Positions 46,504-60,251 are shown, counted from the stretch's first letter. The stretch is DNA of 64,000 bases from Phellopilus nigrolimitatus (GCA_021029095.1 JAJOHG010000013.1:372001-436000), one strand, 5' to 3'. A program made the numbers and translations. Notes: generated from the sequence alone by a model not told the origin.

Positions 46504-47926
46504 ATGCCTGTGTATTTACCCCTAGAAACAGTCGACAAGTGCTCTCGTTGCCAAGCAGTCAATAATCTCAGTCTTTGTTCGTCATGTGGCGAAGTGAGCC
46601 TTTTTCGTCTCATGTTCCATATCTCCCAACCATGATCGATATCCGTCCTTTTCGTCGTGAACATGAACTTCGCAGCGACTCTATTGCTCCTCGGCTTGCC
46701 AGAAAGCCGACTGGCCCACCCACAAGCCGCTCTGTGGTGCGTGTGCTCGTTTCTCTCACCCCCTATCTTTTTATCAAATACTCACGCCGCAATCTGCTCT
46801 CAATCTCACAGGAAAGACAGACCGCATAGACCTCTCGACCTTCTACCCGCTCCTCGCGGCTCTCGCAGAGCTCGCACGCAGCTCGCCCGACGTCCCGCTG
46901 CACCCCGCCTGCGTCCACCAGATCACCAACGACGTCAACCCCGGCGCGCCCCCCACCCGCCTGCCCGACGGGTCCGCCGCGAAGCTCCTCCTGCTCGGCA
47001 GGCGCCTGCGCCCCGCCGAGTTCCAGGGCGCGCGGTCCGGCTGGTGGCCCGCCGCCCGCACCCCCGCGGTCGAGGCGAAGCTCATGCGCCGCATCTTTCG
47101 CGAGGGGTACCTCTTCCCTCTCGTCGCCGCCCTCTGCGCGGCGCTCGTCGCCGAGATCTACACCACCACGTCCACCGCCTCCTCCGCCGGCCCCGCCTCA
47201 GTCCCCAGCGAGCCTACGCGGCGCGCCCGCCTGCGCTACCGCACGTCGCCGATCGCGGACCTTGGCATCTGCTTCGGCGCCGCGCACGTCGCGCCGCAGG
47301 ACCGCCTCGCGTACGCGCTGCCCAACGGCGACCTCCTCCTGGGCCAGGACCCCGCCGCGCACTGCTGGCTCTACTTCACAACCGCGCGCGGCGAGGAGGT
47401 CACGCTCGACGTCGGCATGTTCGCGCTCAACATGTGCCTCGCGGTCCTCGTCGCGCCGCACCTCCCCGCCCACGCGCCGCACATGAACCAGCTGGCGCCC
47501 GCGTTCTTCTGCGACCGCCTTCACCACAAGAACGCGAGCGGCCCGCGCCTGTACTCCGAGCACCGCCGCGTGTCTGTCCTCCGGGACGCGGCGGCCCAGG
47601 AAATCCTCGGCGAGCGAGACTTCTTTGAGAAGCCCGAAAGCATGGACAAGCTCACCGGCTTGATGGAGTCATTCTCTGGAGAACCGTTCACCGGCGCAGA
47701 GAAGACGCTTTTCAAAAATTCAACTGCCAGGAACTGCCGGGAGCTTCACGCTGTTTTGGCAGATAAACGGTGGAAGCAATTCCCCTCGCCGGTCCAGGAG
47801 TGCGTCGAACATGATCCAGGAGAGCTAGACGATCTCGACGATCCGAACACTGACTGGGCGAAGAAGGCGAGGAAGTGGAAACGAGAGCACAAGAGAATTA
47901 GAAAAAACAATGACAGGAGTCTGTGA
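46504..47926 (+). CDS. MYND-type zinc finger protein
   Basis: Three exons (46504-46593, 46676-46736, 46812-47926) give 421 residues. The MYND finger is at the N-terminus and split by both introns: DKCSRCQAVNNLSLCSSCGE, then RLYCSSACQKADWPTHKPLC, with all seven cysteines and one histidine expected. The rest has no known domain. It is Ala/Pro/Arg-rich with GADLGICFGAAHVAPQDR-like and FALNMCLAVLVAPH segments and a basic C-terminus (KKARKWKREHKRIRKN). MYND fingers bind proline-rich peptides in protein complexes. The start is chosen at 46504 because the finger usually lies near the N-terminus; 46351 is the alternative. The third exon is much richer in G+C than the surrounding DNA. Confidence 0.85.
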
Positions 47927-48127
47927 CCGACAACTGGAAAGGATAAATGCTTTGCTCTCTTTTCTTTTTGTATAACTAGTTCTAGGTTCTATCTACTCGG
48001 TCCTGTTGATTCCACCTTGATCTACAACATGCTTCTACGTCCACGTACAGTTAGCGATTGTATTCTAATGCGATTATATCGCGGTTCTATTAAAGACGAA
48101 GAACATGCAGACAAATAAGCAGACCAA

Positions 48128-51100
48128 TCATGCCGATCTCCCTTCCATGGCTGCGTCGTCGAGGAAATGTGAGTTCTGCAAAATGGCACACCACGCCTCC
48201 ATGTCCTGCGGGATCGAATTCTCCTCGTTAGCGATCGCACGCACGTCAAAGCCGACGTCGAAGTCCGAATTAAAAACCATCGACGGCGAAAGCGAAGAAA
48301 GGTCGTCGTCCATCGGGAGAAACATGCCGGAGGACAGCCGCGTGGAACTGGAACCAGAGCCAGAAGCTGCATGTGCATCGAAAGTGCCGGAATAGTGGTC
48401 GGAGGGAGGATCGGTGTTTAAAGAGGAATGGTTTACATCGTACGAGCCCCCATCACCCCTAGTGTGCCCGGGCGGACAGTCTGTCGACGAATGAAATCCT
48501 AAGCCCATCATACCCGAGAAGTCAAACTCCTGGCTTCTTGGCGCGGGTGCAGGCGGCAGATCTGGTAAAGTCTGCGGTGTGCTTCCAGATCCGTGGGAAG
48601 AGACAGAAAATGGCAGACGATCCACTTCCATAGACGTTGATGTCGGCACTTTTTTAGAAGACGAAGGTGTGCGTTCCCCACTGCGTAAGCCTATGTTTGC
48701 GTCAAGTCCTGTCATGAGCAGAACGCCCGGCGCTAGCGACTCTATAAACGATGTGTCTGCGCGAGGGGCGGGGAACGTTGAGAGCGTGCTTATGGGAGTT
48801 GCAGACGACGAGACCGACGATGGGCCCGCCTGTGCCGCCGCCATCGGGTCCATCGAACTTATCACCTGTGATGCTGAAAGCGGCGCGCATTCTAATCCGC
48901 GCGCAAAGCCTTTTCGCAATAGACGTCCCATCCCGCTGACGACATTGAACTCCTTTTCACCCTCGCTTTCAGGCGGTCTCGAGGTGGGCGCATAGTCTTG
49001 TTTTCCTGGATTAAGTGCGCGGTCTGCTTTCTCGCGCAATTGTAAAAGAATTGGCTACAGAAAAACCCATATTTTAGTAACCATCGACTCTGCGCTGTAA
49101 ATCAAGGGTATGCATACCAGACCGCTTTTGACAACCGGATGCATCTGCGCCTTCGCGAACAGATGTATTGCCAGGTCGAACTCGACGAACGCCTGCGCTG
49201 CGAGCGCAGAGGACGTGCCTAACCCAGCGACGGTTCCGAGAACGACGGACGCGGAAAGCGCATCCGCCCAGATTGGCCAAACGCGCAGCAGGATGTGGGC
49301 GACGCCGTCGAAAACCTCTCGCATGATGCGCAACATCGCTGCCGCGCTTCGATACGACGATAGGAATGATGGTGCAAATGCGCTTCGCAACGGGTTCGTC
49401 GGCTCATCACGGACTGCGCGAGCGAAGAAATTGTGGTGAAGGTGAAGAAGTGCTAAGAAAGAGACGGAATGGATCGAAACCACCTTTAGAAATGAAATTT
49501 GAAGACACTACTCACTAATATTCTTGAACAAATCTAGGTTGTATCGGTCCAAGTACGCCTTTAAATCGTAATCCCTAAGCTTCGAACTCGAAGCTTCAAC
49601 GGACTGTCCGACAGGCTGCCGCAAGCTAAATTCGCGTATTTTTTGATCCAGTGCGACTATCTCTGAATATTTCATGGCTCTTGCACAATTCAACTTCTCC
49701 ACAACATCCGTCATGACCTCCCTGATGTAGCTGTGTCTCCATCGCCAGACTGCAGATATTGTTAAATTAAGTCATCAGCAGATACATCGTGAACGTTTCG
49801 ACGTACCGCTTGGAATCTCTGTGCCATCTTCACTTAACGTAGCTTCAACATCAGGAGGGTATTCGCAATCAACAACTGATGAGTTGAAAATCATTGGTCT
49901 CCCTGATACAATGCTCTTTCGCGGGGATTCATTTAAGTTGTGATGATACGAGACGGAGTATATCATTATACCTTCCATGTGTCAAAGGAGTAGAGCTCCC
50001 AAAATACGATTCTTCGGCGATGAATGGTCTTGGATGGAAGCTTCCAGCGAGCAGGATCGCGGTCTACAGCAAGTTCAAAACATATAGGACGATTAGAAAC
50101 GCGGGTTCCTCACGCAATCCGATCTGCTTGGTTGCTGAGAAAACAAAATATTTGATCTCGAAAGAGTAATGCTCACACTAGCAGCAAGCGACATCCCGAA
50201 GCCGACCATTTTCCATGCGCCATCAAGCGAGCTCTTGCGGCATGAAAAAATATCGTATGCGCCTATGAGGATAACGGCCTGCACAGACTGCAAACTCGCA
50301 CCGTCGAATACTGACTTGAGACTTATCGCCGCGCGGCTCAAATGGTAGTACAGCTCTCCCTCGTCATTGCATGGCGCGAGCGTCAGGTCTACGACTGCTC
50401 CAAGTGCGAACACCATCAATAGGAGTCCGAGTGCGTGCGGGTCCGCGCGAGACGCATCGCCGCCGGCTGAATGCGGATCCATACTTGAGTTCGAATCAGG
50501 AGTAGATAAGGGTGATGCACGACGGCGCTTGTACACAGTCGGTATGAGTTCCTCCATGATCTGTTCACGGCCAATAGGCCGGAAAAACCACGAGAGGTTC
50601 TCCAGATAAGCCTCGGCGAGCGCAGACGCACGCTCATACGAAGGAAGCTTGTCCTCAATAAGCGTCTGAATCTTGTGCACCGGCACGTACAGGGGAGTGA
50701 AGGGGAAACTCTGGCTGAGATGCTCCACCTGTGCAGGCAGCGGCGACATCATGTCCCTATCATTTTCCCGAGCTGACCTAGGAGAACCGTTTTCCTTCTT
50801 TGGGGGCATGAGGATCTGTCGAAATTATCACTGAAGAAAACTTACTACTACAAGTACATCCTAGATGTTTTTCAGTATGAGATTAATGAGCAATAAAAGA
50901 GTGACATACATCCACGCTTGATATGTACGATTCGTCACCGTGTTCCGAGACTGTCAGTGTGCCATACGACTGTATGGTATCCTTGTCGCGCTCGTCCTTA
51001 TAATTCTGGCTAGACGCATCGTCGTTGGCATCGAGAGGTAAACTGACGCAACTCTTGATTTCGAGTAGGTCTTCCGATAGCAGCGGGTGCTGGACAGAGG

Positions 51101-52042
51101 AGACAGCGGCATGAGCAATCTGCAGTGCGTTCTCGAGTTGCCGGATACGATCGACGAGCTTGAGGTGTAGGTTTTTTTTGTCTGTGAACGCAGCTCTGCA
51201 TAAACGATAAAACACGAAATGAGTTCGCCAAACTAAATACATCTGAGTCAACCCATACACAACTACTATCCGCCAATTGATTTCTTCTTTAGCCTTCGCC
51301 TAGTCGAAAACAAAGAAGTTCGACGTGATAATACACATCGCAGCTTTTGCTTTCGACCCGTGGAAGTCTCTGATGTAAACCGTATTCGCCGGCAATAGGT
51401 TGTGTATGAGTTGACTGTAAAATTATGAAACGTCCGATATTGAAAGGCGCATGACCCGCCCGCAACTTCTTCTCGGACAAGAAGGCTTAGTCGTGCTTAA
51501 CCTGCCGACTGCATCTGTCGGAACCCATGAATCATGGCAATGTGCGTGGTGAAAGACTGGATCCACTCAGAAAAAAACGACGAGCAATTATCTGTCATTG
51601 ATTGGTCTGGATCATGTGAATTCCGCTTCGGCTCCGCCACCCCCCTCTCAATATCGGACGACGTTCTTCTGGATTTCAAGACGTACCGCGTTCCTTTGAC
51701 CAGCAGATATTTGAGTTGATGTGGAAGAAATTGAAATATGTGTGCTCACCGTTCGGACAAATACCAGGACATGTTCTTCGCACACAAGAGCTACAAGGGA
51801 TCTACTCACGGCGCAATGAGCCGCATGATATCATGCACAGATACTCTGGATACCTGCACGTACTGTTCTATCACACTTCAGCTTCAACCTACATTAAGAA
51901 AGGGCTTGAGACGCGCTAGCTAGATGGAAGAAAAAGACGCGCATGCTCACCGGCGGCATTCAGCGCACGCTACTTCACCCCGCGCTCGCCTGAGCTCGAG
52001 CACCTCTCTGCTAGACTCGTGTGTGTTTCTTTGCGACGGCAT
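48128..52042 (-). CDS. Zn2Cys6 fungal transcription factor
   Basis: The binuclear zinc cluster is spread over three exons (51951-52042, 51864-51888, 51750-51801): CAECRRLKLKCDRT, then IPCSSCVRRTC and PGICPNG, giving all six cysteines. A linker and coiled coil follow (DKKNLHLKLVDRIRQLENAL). The fungal transcription-factor middle homology region comes next, with FPFTPLYVPVHKIQTLIEDK, LSWFFRPIGREQI, GLLLMVFALGAVVDLTLAPC and DGAWKMVGFGMSLA. The C-terminal 300 residues are Ser/Pro/Asp-rich and probably activating. It is a nuclear regulator of unknown targets. The start is set at 52042 (MPSQRNTHESSREV), although an in-frame extension to 52228 is open. Joins between 51200 and 51720 and in 49000-50100 were not all resolved. 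Confidence 0.87.
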
Positions 52043-52914
52043 GGTCCACTCAGTCCCAACAATGTCTGGGACTACTTCAGATGAGTTTGCGCTCCTAGCT
52101 ATGTGCAGCTTGAGCGGCCGCAGGCCCGGGCAACATAGAATCGCGTCACCGAGCAAATGTTGTGTCAGATCGCTGACGTGTTTTGCTTCTTTTACGAAGT
52201 TGAGCCCTTTTTTCGTTACTTCAAACAAGTTTTACGCATATGTCTTTATCCAATACGGGCGGAATGAAAAAAAAGGATCGCACAATCACCGCAGAGCAAG
52301 ACAATATTACTAAGGTAGAGTCGGTTCGAAACCCACAACTAGGTATCACGTGATGTCCTGATATGCCGAGAAAAGTGTCACAATGGCGATAGACTCGGGC
52401 ACCAGGTCGTTTTAAAAAAAAGTATTCGGAGCAAACCTTGTACTGCAGCTGTGAGAATAAGGTGACCCATTTATTTTTTCTATTTTTGAGCTGGTGATGT
52501 AGCGTAATGATGAACAGCGTTCAAACGGACATGAATTCTGGAAATTAGATGAGGAAGGAGCCAGTCGTGTCGACGCGTTGACGCAAAACACGTCGTATCC
52601 TGAAATTGAACCACACTGTTCCCACTTATTTATCTATGCCAAAACGAAAGGGCAGACGTTCTAGCTAGGCTGGGAAACTTTAATGTCATACGAGCCGCTG
52701 AGTCGAATACAGAGCATCATCACATGATCGTCACAATGTGTTTGAACTACCTTACGTGCTGCCAGCTTATCACACGAATTACTCACCACTACTATCACTG
52801 CACGATGTCTGCTGTCTCATGCCCGCAGTAAAGACATTTATGCCTTCATGTTCTCGAATCACCCTAGAATATAGATCAATCAGAGATCATCAAATTGTTA
52901 GATTTCAAGCGGAA
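52043..52914. other. Intergenic
   Basis: 870 bp upstream of the zinc-cluster gene and downstream of the WD40 gene. Nothing here looks coding beyond the possible N-terminal extension to 52228. Confidence 0.45.
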
Positions 52915-55060
52915 TTACCCATCGAAAAAATCAATTGTATTCTGCTCCTCGTCCGAACTATAGCCATTGTCGCCGTCCATGTTATGTCCGGTGAGCAAAG
53001 CTCGAATAAACCGTCGCGTCGATCGCGGTTCGTCTCCGGGAAGGGGCCGCACGTCTTCACTCGTCCTTTGAAACTGCATGTTCGGTGCCATTTCAGTCGG
53101 ACTATGAATCTGAATATGCTTTTCGACACCAGATGTCGCGATCTCAGGGAAGTGCGGGTGTATTATGCTGCTGTTCACAATGGATCTGTGACCTGAAACA
53201 AATTTAAGGTCGCAGAATGAGAAGACGAGGGGAAGGTTCCTTTTACAAAGGACTGACCTTGTAAGCGGAACGCCGGAGTAGATAGATCTATGGGGATATA
53301 TCTATCGGCGTTTACTTTGCCGTAAGTATAGCCTTTACAAAAGTAAAGAAACCCATGTGAATCTCAAGCAATCAACACAAAGAAATAGCGAGTACCTATT
53401 GTTCGCGGGAGCTCATTGTTTAAGAAATCATCTGAATTAACAACACGCCTTTTCTCCGAGAGCTCTGAAAGGGGTGGAATTTTCCAAACATATCCACGAA
53501 AGTCGTCGGATCCCGTGGTATAAAAAGGATCATCGCCAAGTCCCGGTCCTCCGAATGACCCGTGCTTTTGGATGCAACGTTAGACGATCTGTATGAGAAT
53601 CGAAACGTCAAGGTAAAGATCTGACCTTGATGGTGCAACTGTTGCTATATGTGCGCTCGCCTTCCGGGACAGGCGTACCATCCGGTAGGTTTCTGCCAGT
53701 GCATACTGCTAAGGGATATGGATCGGCTGTCGAATAAATTGTCGGAAAAAAGTGCTGGTAATGCGTGTGTAGTCAGCAAAGCGAGATTTGAACGCCGCGA
53801 ATCGAGACTAACCAGAAAGGTGACAGCTAATTTATTTCCTTGTTTCACGAGTTGGAGTCAGTTTCAACGCTTTCTCTATATCAAAGCAGGACTTACCATC
53901 TCTATCTACTGCAATACTCGAGGCTTCTGGCTGCACATTTGTCGTAGACCGTCTTGTGATTGACGTTACATACTGCAGAATGGACCTCAATGTCGGCGAA
54001 ATCAAAATTTATTCAGTGAAGGCCATGCCTTGAGCACAGTTCCGGCTCCATCAGGAGCTTCTCGGCTTTCCGAATCAAACGACATGCGCATATCACGTAG
54101 ACATACGTTCCCTCGGATGTCGGATGTGAAAAATAGTTTATCGGACTGCGGGTGATATTTTACACCTGTAAATTCGCACATGTTGTTGAGTGTTCCAGCC
54201 GGCCGCGTTGAGCTACAAGGTGTCCTGGAGTCATGGAGAGCAACCATCCCATCTTCTCTAGAACGGGTAAAATACGACTGCTTGTGAAAACTTGTTCGCC
54301 TTGGAACACTTTAACTTACCTACCCGGCGCTTAGAAAAATATCGTCATTTTCGGGATGACAAGAAAGACCGCGAATGCTGTCCTAGTAAAATGGCCAAAG
54401 TGTTTATATTTGCGATGTTGGAAAGTAATTAGCCAAACCTTATGAGACGTGAAAGTCTGATAAGGCGAAGCGTTAGCTCCTGAACCGGCCGATAAGTCGA
54501 ACTTCATGATCTTCTCGTCAGTAGCTCCGCTAAGTGAAATCATGTTAATATCAGGTTAGACGAAAAAGGATAAGCGAAACAAACGAGTATATGAACTGAG
54601 TTCGCGCAGAGAAGTCAAGACAGAATATATTTGCCTGCGGGAGGAAGAGTTCAATAGGGCCCAAGACCATAAACACAGATCCGGGAAGATGCCTTACTGT
54701 GTGACCGACAGATATTGAGGAGGGATCATCAACCGTCTCCTGATGAAAGTCCCAGAGAAGAATGCGCATGTCTACCACATTTTAACGTTGTTTGCATGGA
54801 TTTGTCAAACTCATGGCCTTACCGTCCCCAGCACTTGCAAGCCATCTGCCGTCACCGTGCGAGAATGCTATAGCGTTCACACACGACTTATGTGCAGTCA
54901 GTTTTCTGAATAGCGAGATCAGTCGGTTCAAATTAGAAACAACGAAGATGAAGAGAAGGAAAGCCACTTGCTTCGAGTACGGAAACCTAGATTCAAAGAT
55001 CGAGGCATTAACACGAGCTACGGGAATTTGAGGCCGCATTTGTCTGCGGTGATGGATCAT
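52915..55060 (-). CDS. WD40 protein resembling CUL4-associated factors (DCAF5/WDR22 type)
   Basis: Many short exons read in order as a WD40 propeller. They include KLTAHKSCVNAIAFSHGDGR then WLASAGDGK, DMRILLWDFHQE, NIFCLDFSARTQFIYSGATD, KIMKFDLSAGS, EDGMVALHDSRT, FTGVKYHPQSDKLFFTSDIR then GNVCLRDMRMSF, and GNKLAVTFL. The last repeat is VNSSIIHPHFPEIATSGVEK then HIQIHSPTE, and the tail is acidic (GYSSDEEQNTIDFFDG). The final repeat (HRSIVN...SGVEK...SP) resembles the DCAF5/WDR22 substrate receptors of the CUL4-DDB1 ubiquitin ligase. Assignment to that role is an inference. The stop is at 52915. The N-terminus is uncertain: the ATG at 55060 opens a frame (MIHHRRQMRPQIP), but an upstream start exon may be missing. 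Confidence 0.75.
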
Positions 55061-56040
55061 AGCGGTAAGTCCAGATTCTTCCGGCTGGTTCAGAGATGGC
55101 TGTTAAGTGCATGATCAATGCAGTGGCGTCAAGCCAGTACGTCACGCACAGCGGAAACAGCTCGGCGGTTTCCGCGAGAGGTGCTTGCTCGCCAAAGCTG
55201 ATTTAACATTGTTTTAGCCTGCTAGATGTATATACTCAAATCCTGCGTGAAATTTATACATCTATTGACAGGAAAGTCGAAATGCATTACTTGCTCTTCG
55301 AATTTTGTGTTTATTCCGTCATGGTGGCAGTGGACGTCGATCAACCTTCTGCGTGCAGTGCGCAGTCTATTTTGATCGGTATGTATTAATCAATAGGAAC
55401 GCCGAAGTATACTTAAGATACCGACGGATTCGATGACAATGTTACGGAGTATGTGACCGCTCCGCCTGCACGCCGCTTCTCTGCTAAATGCAATTACCTA
55501 GGACCATCAGCAGAACTATTTTCAGCTTAGCCGAATGCATTAGAGTGCCCTTATTTATGTCTTACGAACTTGAAATACGGGCGCTAAGCGGCGGTAAGAA
55601 GGCGAAGTACTTATAAAATGTGGCATACATTAGCTCCTTGTGTACTTGCCCGGTTTAACTGACTTGCAACGCCTCGCACAAGTCAAGTAAGATATCTTAA
55701 GTAAATTTACGTTTTGCTGATGGAAAAGAAAGGCCAGACGATTTGTTAATTGTTGCTGTAAAACTGTCAGATTTATCGAGTTAATCTCGTCGGGCTGTGC
55801 TCGATGCAGAAGGCAAAAAGAGTGTCAGGCAAGTTGTTTACCTATGCAAGAAACAGAGCTCGACATAAGTGCTTTATGACACGCCGTCCGAACAAATAAT
55901 ATTGCTCTGCGTAGATACCGCGCGAGCACATTAAATTCATTTTCCGAGTTATCTATACATCAACCCTTCGGACTTCGCATTACATCCTTCGGATGACGAA
56001 CTCTTGCAGCCAGCCTGATATACGGAGTCATCTAGGACAC
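55061..56040. other. Intergenic
   Basis: About 980 bp between two minus-strand genes with no coding signal I can support. Confidence 0.45.
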
Positions 56041-59000
56041 TCAGAATGTCTTCTTCTCGACATCAAACCCTAGACTGCGCAAGTCATTGGCTGTGGAATC
56101 AAACCTGTCTTGAGATGAAAGAACGACGGCAACAGACGTGCCAGGATTGAACAGCGGCAAGCAGTACTTTTTGAGTGCAGTCAGGATCTCATCCTTTGTC
56201 ACTGCCTGGAACTTCTTGAGTGTGTGGCTGGAACTTTCGTTCCTGCCTCTCAGGCATAAATCGACAAATGATGTTACGGCCTTTATGTGTAAATATAAGA
56301 AAATCTCCCATAGGGACTTCGCAGTCAGATGTTCACTCACTGCAGCTCTTGGTGTAGAAAACGCGTTTGCGACCTTGTAGACAACCGCGCTCTTCGCCGC
56401 ATCAACGGCTGTGTCTTCGAGAGCGATCTGCACGGGAAATAAATATCAACTTCGTTTTTCATTTGTGATCACTTGTATCCAACAAATCAGCACCGACCGC
56501 TTGCTTCACTAGCCTTTCAACAACTTTGGCTGCCTCTCCATATGCTCGCAAGATATCTGAGCTCTAAAGAGAAAACTGTTAGTAAATGTAAGGAACAACA
56601 ATGCCCTCTACTAACACGGGCGATGGTGAAACTGAGATGCCCGACTTCCAGATCACAGTACATCAATGCAGCATATGCGAGGCCTGACCCACGGATAGAT
56701 TGCTTAAAAAATGTTCAAATCAGATATGGTGCATTTCTTTCGCGTGGAACAACATTCACGAATAAATGTCCTCCGGTCGCATTCAGGACCTCAAGCGCGA
56801 GACTCAAGGCAGGGTATTCCGCATTCTGGAAGCCTTGTATGCCCTTTGCGGTGAATGTTGCAAAAGAATTCTCGCCGTGTGGGAGGTTGACAATAACTGC
56901 CTATTCCCACTCTTAGCTCATATGTATCTTAAACCACATACTATAAGAACGCTTACTTTCTTCCGTGGGTTACGGCCGAGATTGTTCAATGTTTCATTGG
57001 CAAGCTTAATCGGTTCGAGATGTGCGTCCTATATAACGATATGAGTGTTATAGGCAGGAGAAACTGCAGGAAACGGCCTACATGGATCGAATTCTCGAAA
57101 TATTTGCTCCAAGTGCTTCTCGGCTTAGGCAGGTCCAGCACGTTCCCGGTCACAGAGAAACGGATTCCAGAGGGGTCCGTCACTTTCAAGGAAAAAAGAA
57201 GCAATTTACCACACGATCAATCTTTAAACAAAGAAGAGTCTTACGGTACTTCCTGATTTTTTCGAAGTCTTTGCGAACGCCTTCGGGGTTTTTGCGGATC
57301 CTCTCCATAATTTCTGGGAGTGCTTTCATCAGCACAAGAGAAGTGTGTGATCTCCGTGTTGAGGACTTGTCATACAAGATTTCGGCTGAGAATGCATATA
57401 AGATTTCCTGTACATCTGCTTCGTCGTTGTACGAGAGGTTCTTTTTCGCACAAATAACTTGTAACCTGTTTCACTCTATTATCGACTAGTAGCTTCCCAT
57501 GAGCAAAGAAAGGGACAGACTGCTGCATATCGAACTCCGCATTGTATAGGAGATCTTTCATCCATCTGACGGCTGCCTCATACATACCCTTTTCTGTCTC
57601 TATAATAACACAAACTGTCTCACTGAAGTTACCCTGAATGCCTAGATAATTGCCATATGACACAGTCTCGTTGTCAAGCCTGGTGACGACCTCTTCGTGC
57701 GTAAGTCTCTCGCCAGACGAGGTAGTGACCGGTAGGGAAAAAAATGAGGACATATAGACCGCGAAGATCCTTTCCACGATAACGTTGTCAGCCAGAGTAC
57801 GAATAATAGGAAAGCAAGAACCTACGGGCGAAGGCGGTTTGGAAGTTTGGCCAACGATAGCACAGCGCGGACGGTGACAAAGTCAGACTACATGCAACAG
57901 AGACGATGTGATTAGTTGTACTGCCACGCACGGCGAACCATCGTTGCTAACCTGGACGTGGTCAAAGTGCACAAAGAACGGCAGCTTAGAGCCGTCCGCA
58001 TTGATGTGCTTGCGTAACTGCGAGTTGTCCGTCTTGCTTGTAGAGGTCGGCTTGACCTTACCACCCTCCTGCACACTCTGCACTGGAATCCAAGCGATGC
58101 TCGAAACATCCGGTACAGGGAATTTTGTCAATACAGTTTCGGGGATAGGCGCATCGTTGTCCTTCTTCGCATTCTCCAGTTCATCATTGGCTTTCGCGAG
58201 TCCTTCGGGGCCAAGTTTCTCCACCCGAGCATTAATGCGTGCATTTTCCTCCCGTTCCAGCCTATCCTTTAGTTCACGCGATGGTCTACCACGAATAACA
58301 ACAGATGGTGAATCGATGTAGTACCTGGGAAGGGTCGTTCATCAAGTGGCCAGGTCGTAGGAAACGGTCGTGTTCACCTTTTAATCAACGCAGTCCACTT
58401 ATCGCTTGTCCACTTCCGCAGTTCATTGTAGAACATTGATTCATCCGTAGTCTTATGCAGCTCAGATCCATCTTCTGGACCCAGGATGAAGTCAGTCATG
58501 ACTTTCGGAGAGAGAACATAAGCCTTGTTGGACTCGAGCGCGCTCTGAAGCTGAATATGAAAACGTCGGGACGAGGACAACAGTCAAATTCGTATATTCT
58601 AATCTTACCTGCCGTTGATCACGATCAATCACACTTGCCATCCTTGCCATGTCGATCCCATCTTCGATTATCACATTTAAGCTGTGTTTGAGTTTCTCGT
58701 TGAAAGTATCGAGATGTTCGATAGGCACAGAGCTGACACCAATAGATAATTGTATAAACTTGGCTGAGACTTCCTCTTGAAAGAAAATGTTAGTGCTATG
58801 GAGGAATTGGTTCAGAATTGACTGGAGACGATGGCGAAGTACTCACCAAAGAGGATTGTCATTTTCAATGTACTCTGCGTTCAGAGGCGCTATAGCGGAT
58901 GAAGTTAGATACTCGAACATAATATGAAGAGCCTAAAGTCGAAAACAACAGTTTGTTTAGAGAGCTTTCTTCAATCGACAGTGGTGCAAAAATTCTCACA

Positions 59001-60251
59001 TTGCGGGTCAAGTAATCATATGGCGGAGGTCCCACCAAAATGATGTCGAGATCACCGGCCCCTTCATTTTTCGCAGGAAATTCGACGGTGACAGTTTTGT
59101 TTTCGAAAGGCATGCGGTCCGCGCTGGGAGTCTCCACGAAAGGTCTGGCCCATCCAGGCGGTCCACGAATTCCTTTGTTTTGACCGTTAGCAACGAGAGT
59201 AGGTTCAATCTCGTTTTGAACGACCGATAAAAGCGACTCGGTTCCGCCGGTAAACTTGCCCCCAACAATTAGACAGAGATTGTGCGGCACATAATACTTC
59301 GCATGATAATCCCGAACTTTGAGACCCTGGAGGTCAGAAAGATGGGATAGCAAGTCGATGGTAACAACTGCTTACTCTGTTTCACGTCCAAGGTTCGGAG
59401 CGCCTCCATTACACCACCAACGTCGCTTCTATATCCGCTGCTTTGGGGATAAACCAGGTGTTTCATGCTGGGAAAAAAAGGCTAGACAGTTAGCGCGACC
59501 TTCAACTTGGTTTATGATCCTCACTGTCGCTGCATTACGTCCGGCGTTGAGTTTTCATGTCCTTGCATTTCGTTAGAAACAACACCTGAGTCGCTTCCGG
59601 AAGGATCGATGTGATGAACCTTATTGAATGTCAGTTGCACTCTTTTTAATAACATGCTGGAACATACCTCGGTGACAAAAGCGGACTGCGTAAGGGTGGG
59701 ATAAAGAATGTGATCGACATAGATGGGCAAAATCTGGAGGAATCCTTGCCCTCCGGCAGTAGAAACCGTATAGAACGTACGATCTTGACACGTAGTAGCG
59801 TTTAAGCCATCCGAGAAGCTTCTGTTTGCAATACGATGTAGAATTCCATTTAATGGGTATTTCTTAGACCCCGTGAATATCAAGCTGTGGTAGGGAAAAT
59901 GAACATTAAGCCGGATGAGAAAAGGAAGTGCGTTTACTGCTCGAGCGCGTGAGGACAGCCACTGTCATTGAAAACTGAAAAGCGGAAGGAGCGGTCAGAG
60001 TCCGATTATGCGAGTGACAGATTTTTCGACACTCACTTTCAGTCCCAACGGTGAAATAACCACTGACAATGGAAGCTAGAACAAGGGTCAGCGAAATTGG
60101 GGCGGAAAAGAATGAGCGCGGCATTACATTCATAATCGAGATGGACGATGCTCAAGCCGGTTATTCTGCTGCGCCACTTGGTGAGTACGACGTCGGTGAT
60201 GTCCAACTTGACACGCTGGATGAGGTCGAAATTACCGTATGTCTCGGTCAT
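56041..60251 (-). CDS. M16-family zinc metallopeptidase (SDD3/YOL098C type)
   Basis: A long multi-exon gene whose segments follow the order of the large M16C peptidases related to yeast YOL098C. It starts MTETYGNFDLIQRVKL at 60251. The inverted zinc motif HxxEH reads CPHALEHLIFTGS. Its second histidine codon is split by an intron (donor at about 59940, acceptor near 59885). The downstream glutamate ligand lies in GVVSNEMQGHENS. Later blocks include TFYTVSTAGGQGFLQILPIY, YYVPHNLCLIVGGKFTGGTE, GDLDIILVGPPPYDYLTRN, FILGPEDGSELHKTTDES and GPEGLAKANDELENAKKDND. It ends LRSLGFDVEKKTF. Such enzymes are soluble clamshell peptidases of roughly 1,000 residues; substrates of this branch are not established. 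Not every exon boundary was fixed, especially at 56450-57370. Confidence 0.85.

Noticed and set aside
46657..47628. 323-codon plus-strand frame
   Set aside because: An Arg/Pro/Ala-rich shadow of the GC-rich MYND gene exon; the MYND frame continues to a proper stop and carries the zinc finger.
51804..51863. Apparent loss of zinc-cluster cysteines (frame reading VSVHDIMRL before SCVRRTC)
   Set aside because: Using the acceptor ending GAGTAG at 51802 gives IPCSSCVRRTC directly after CDRT and restores all cysteines.
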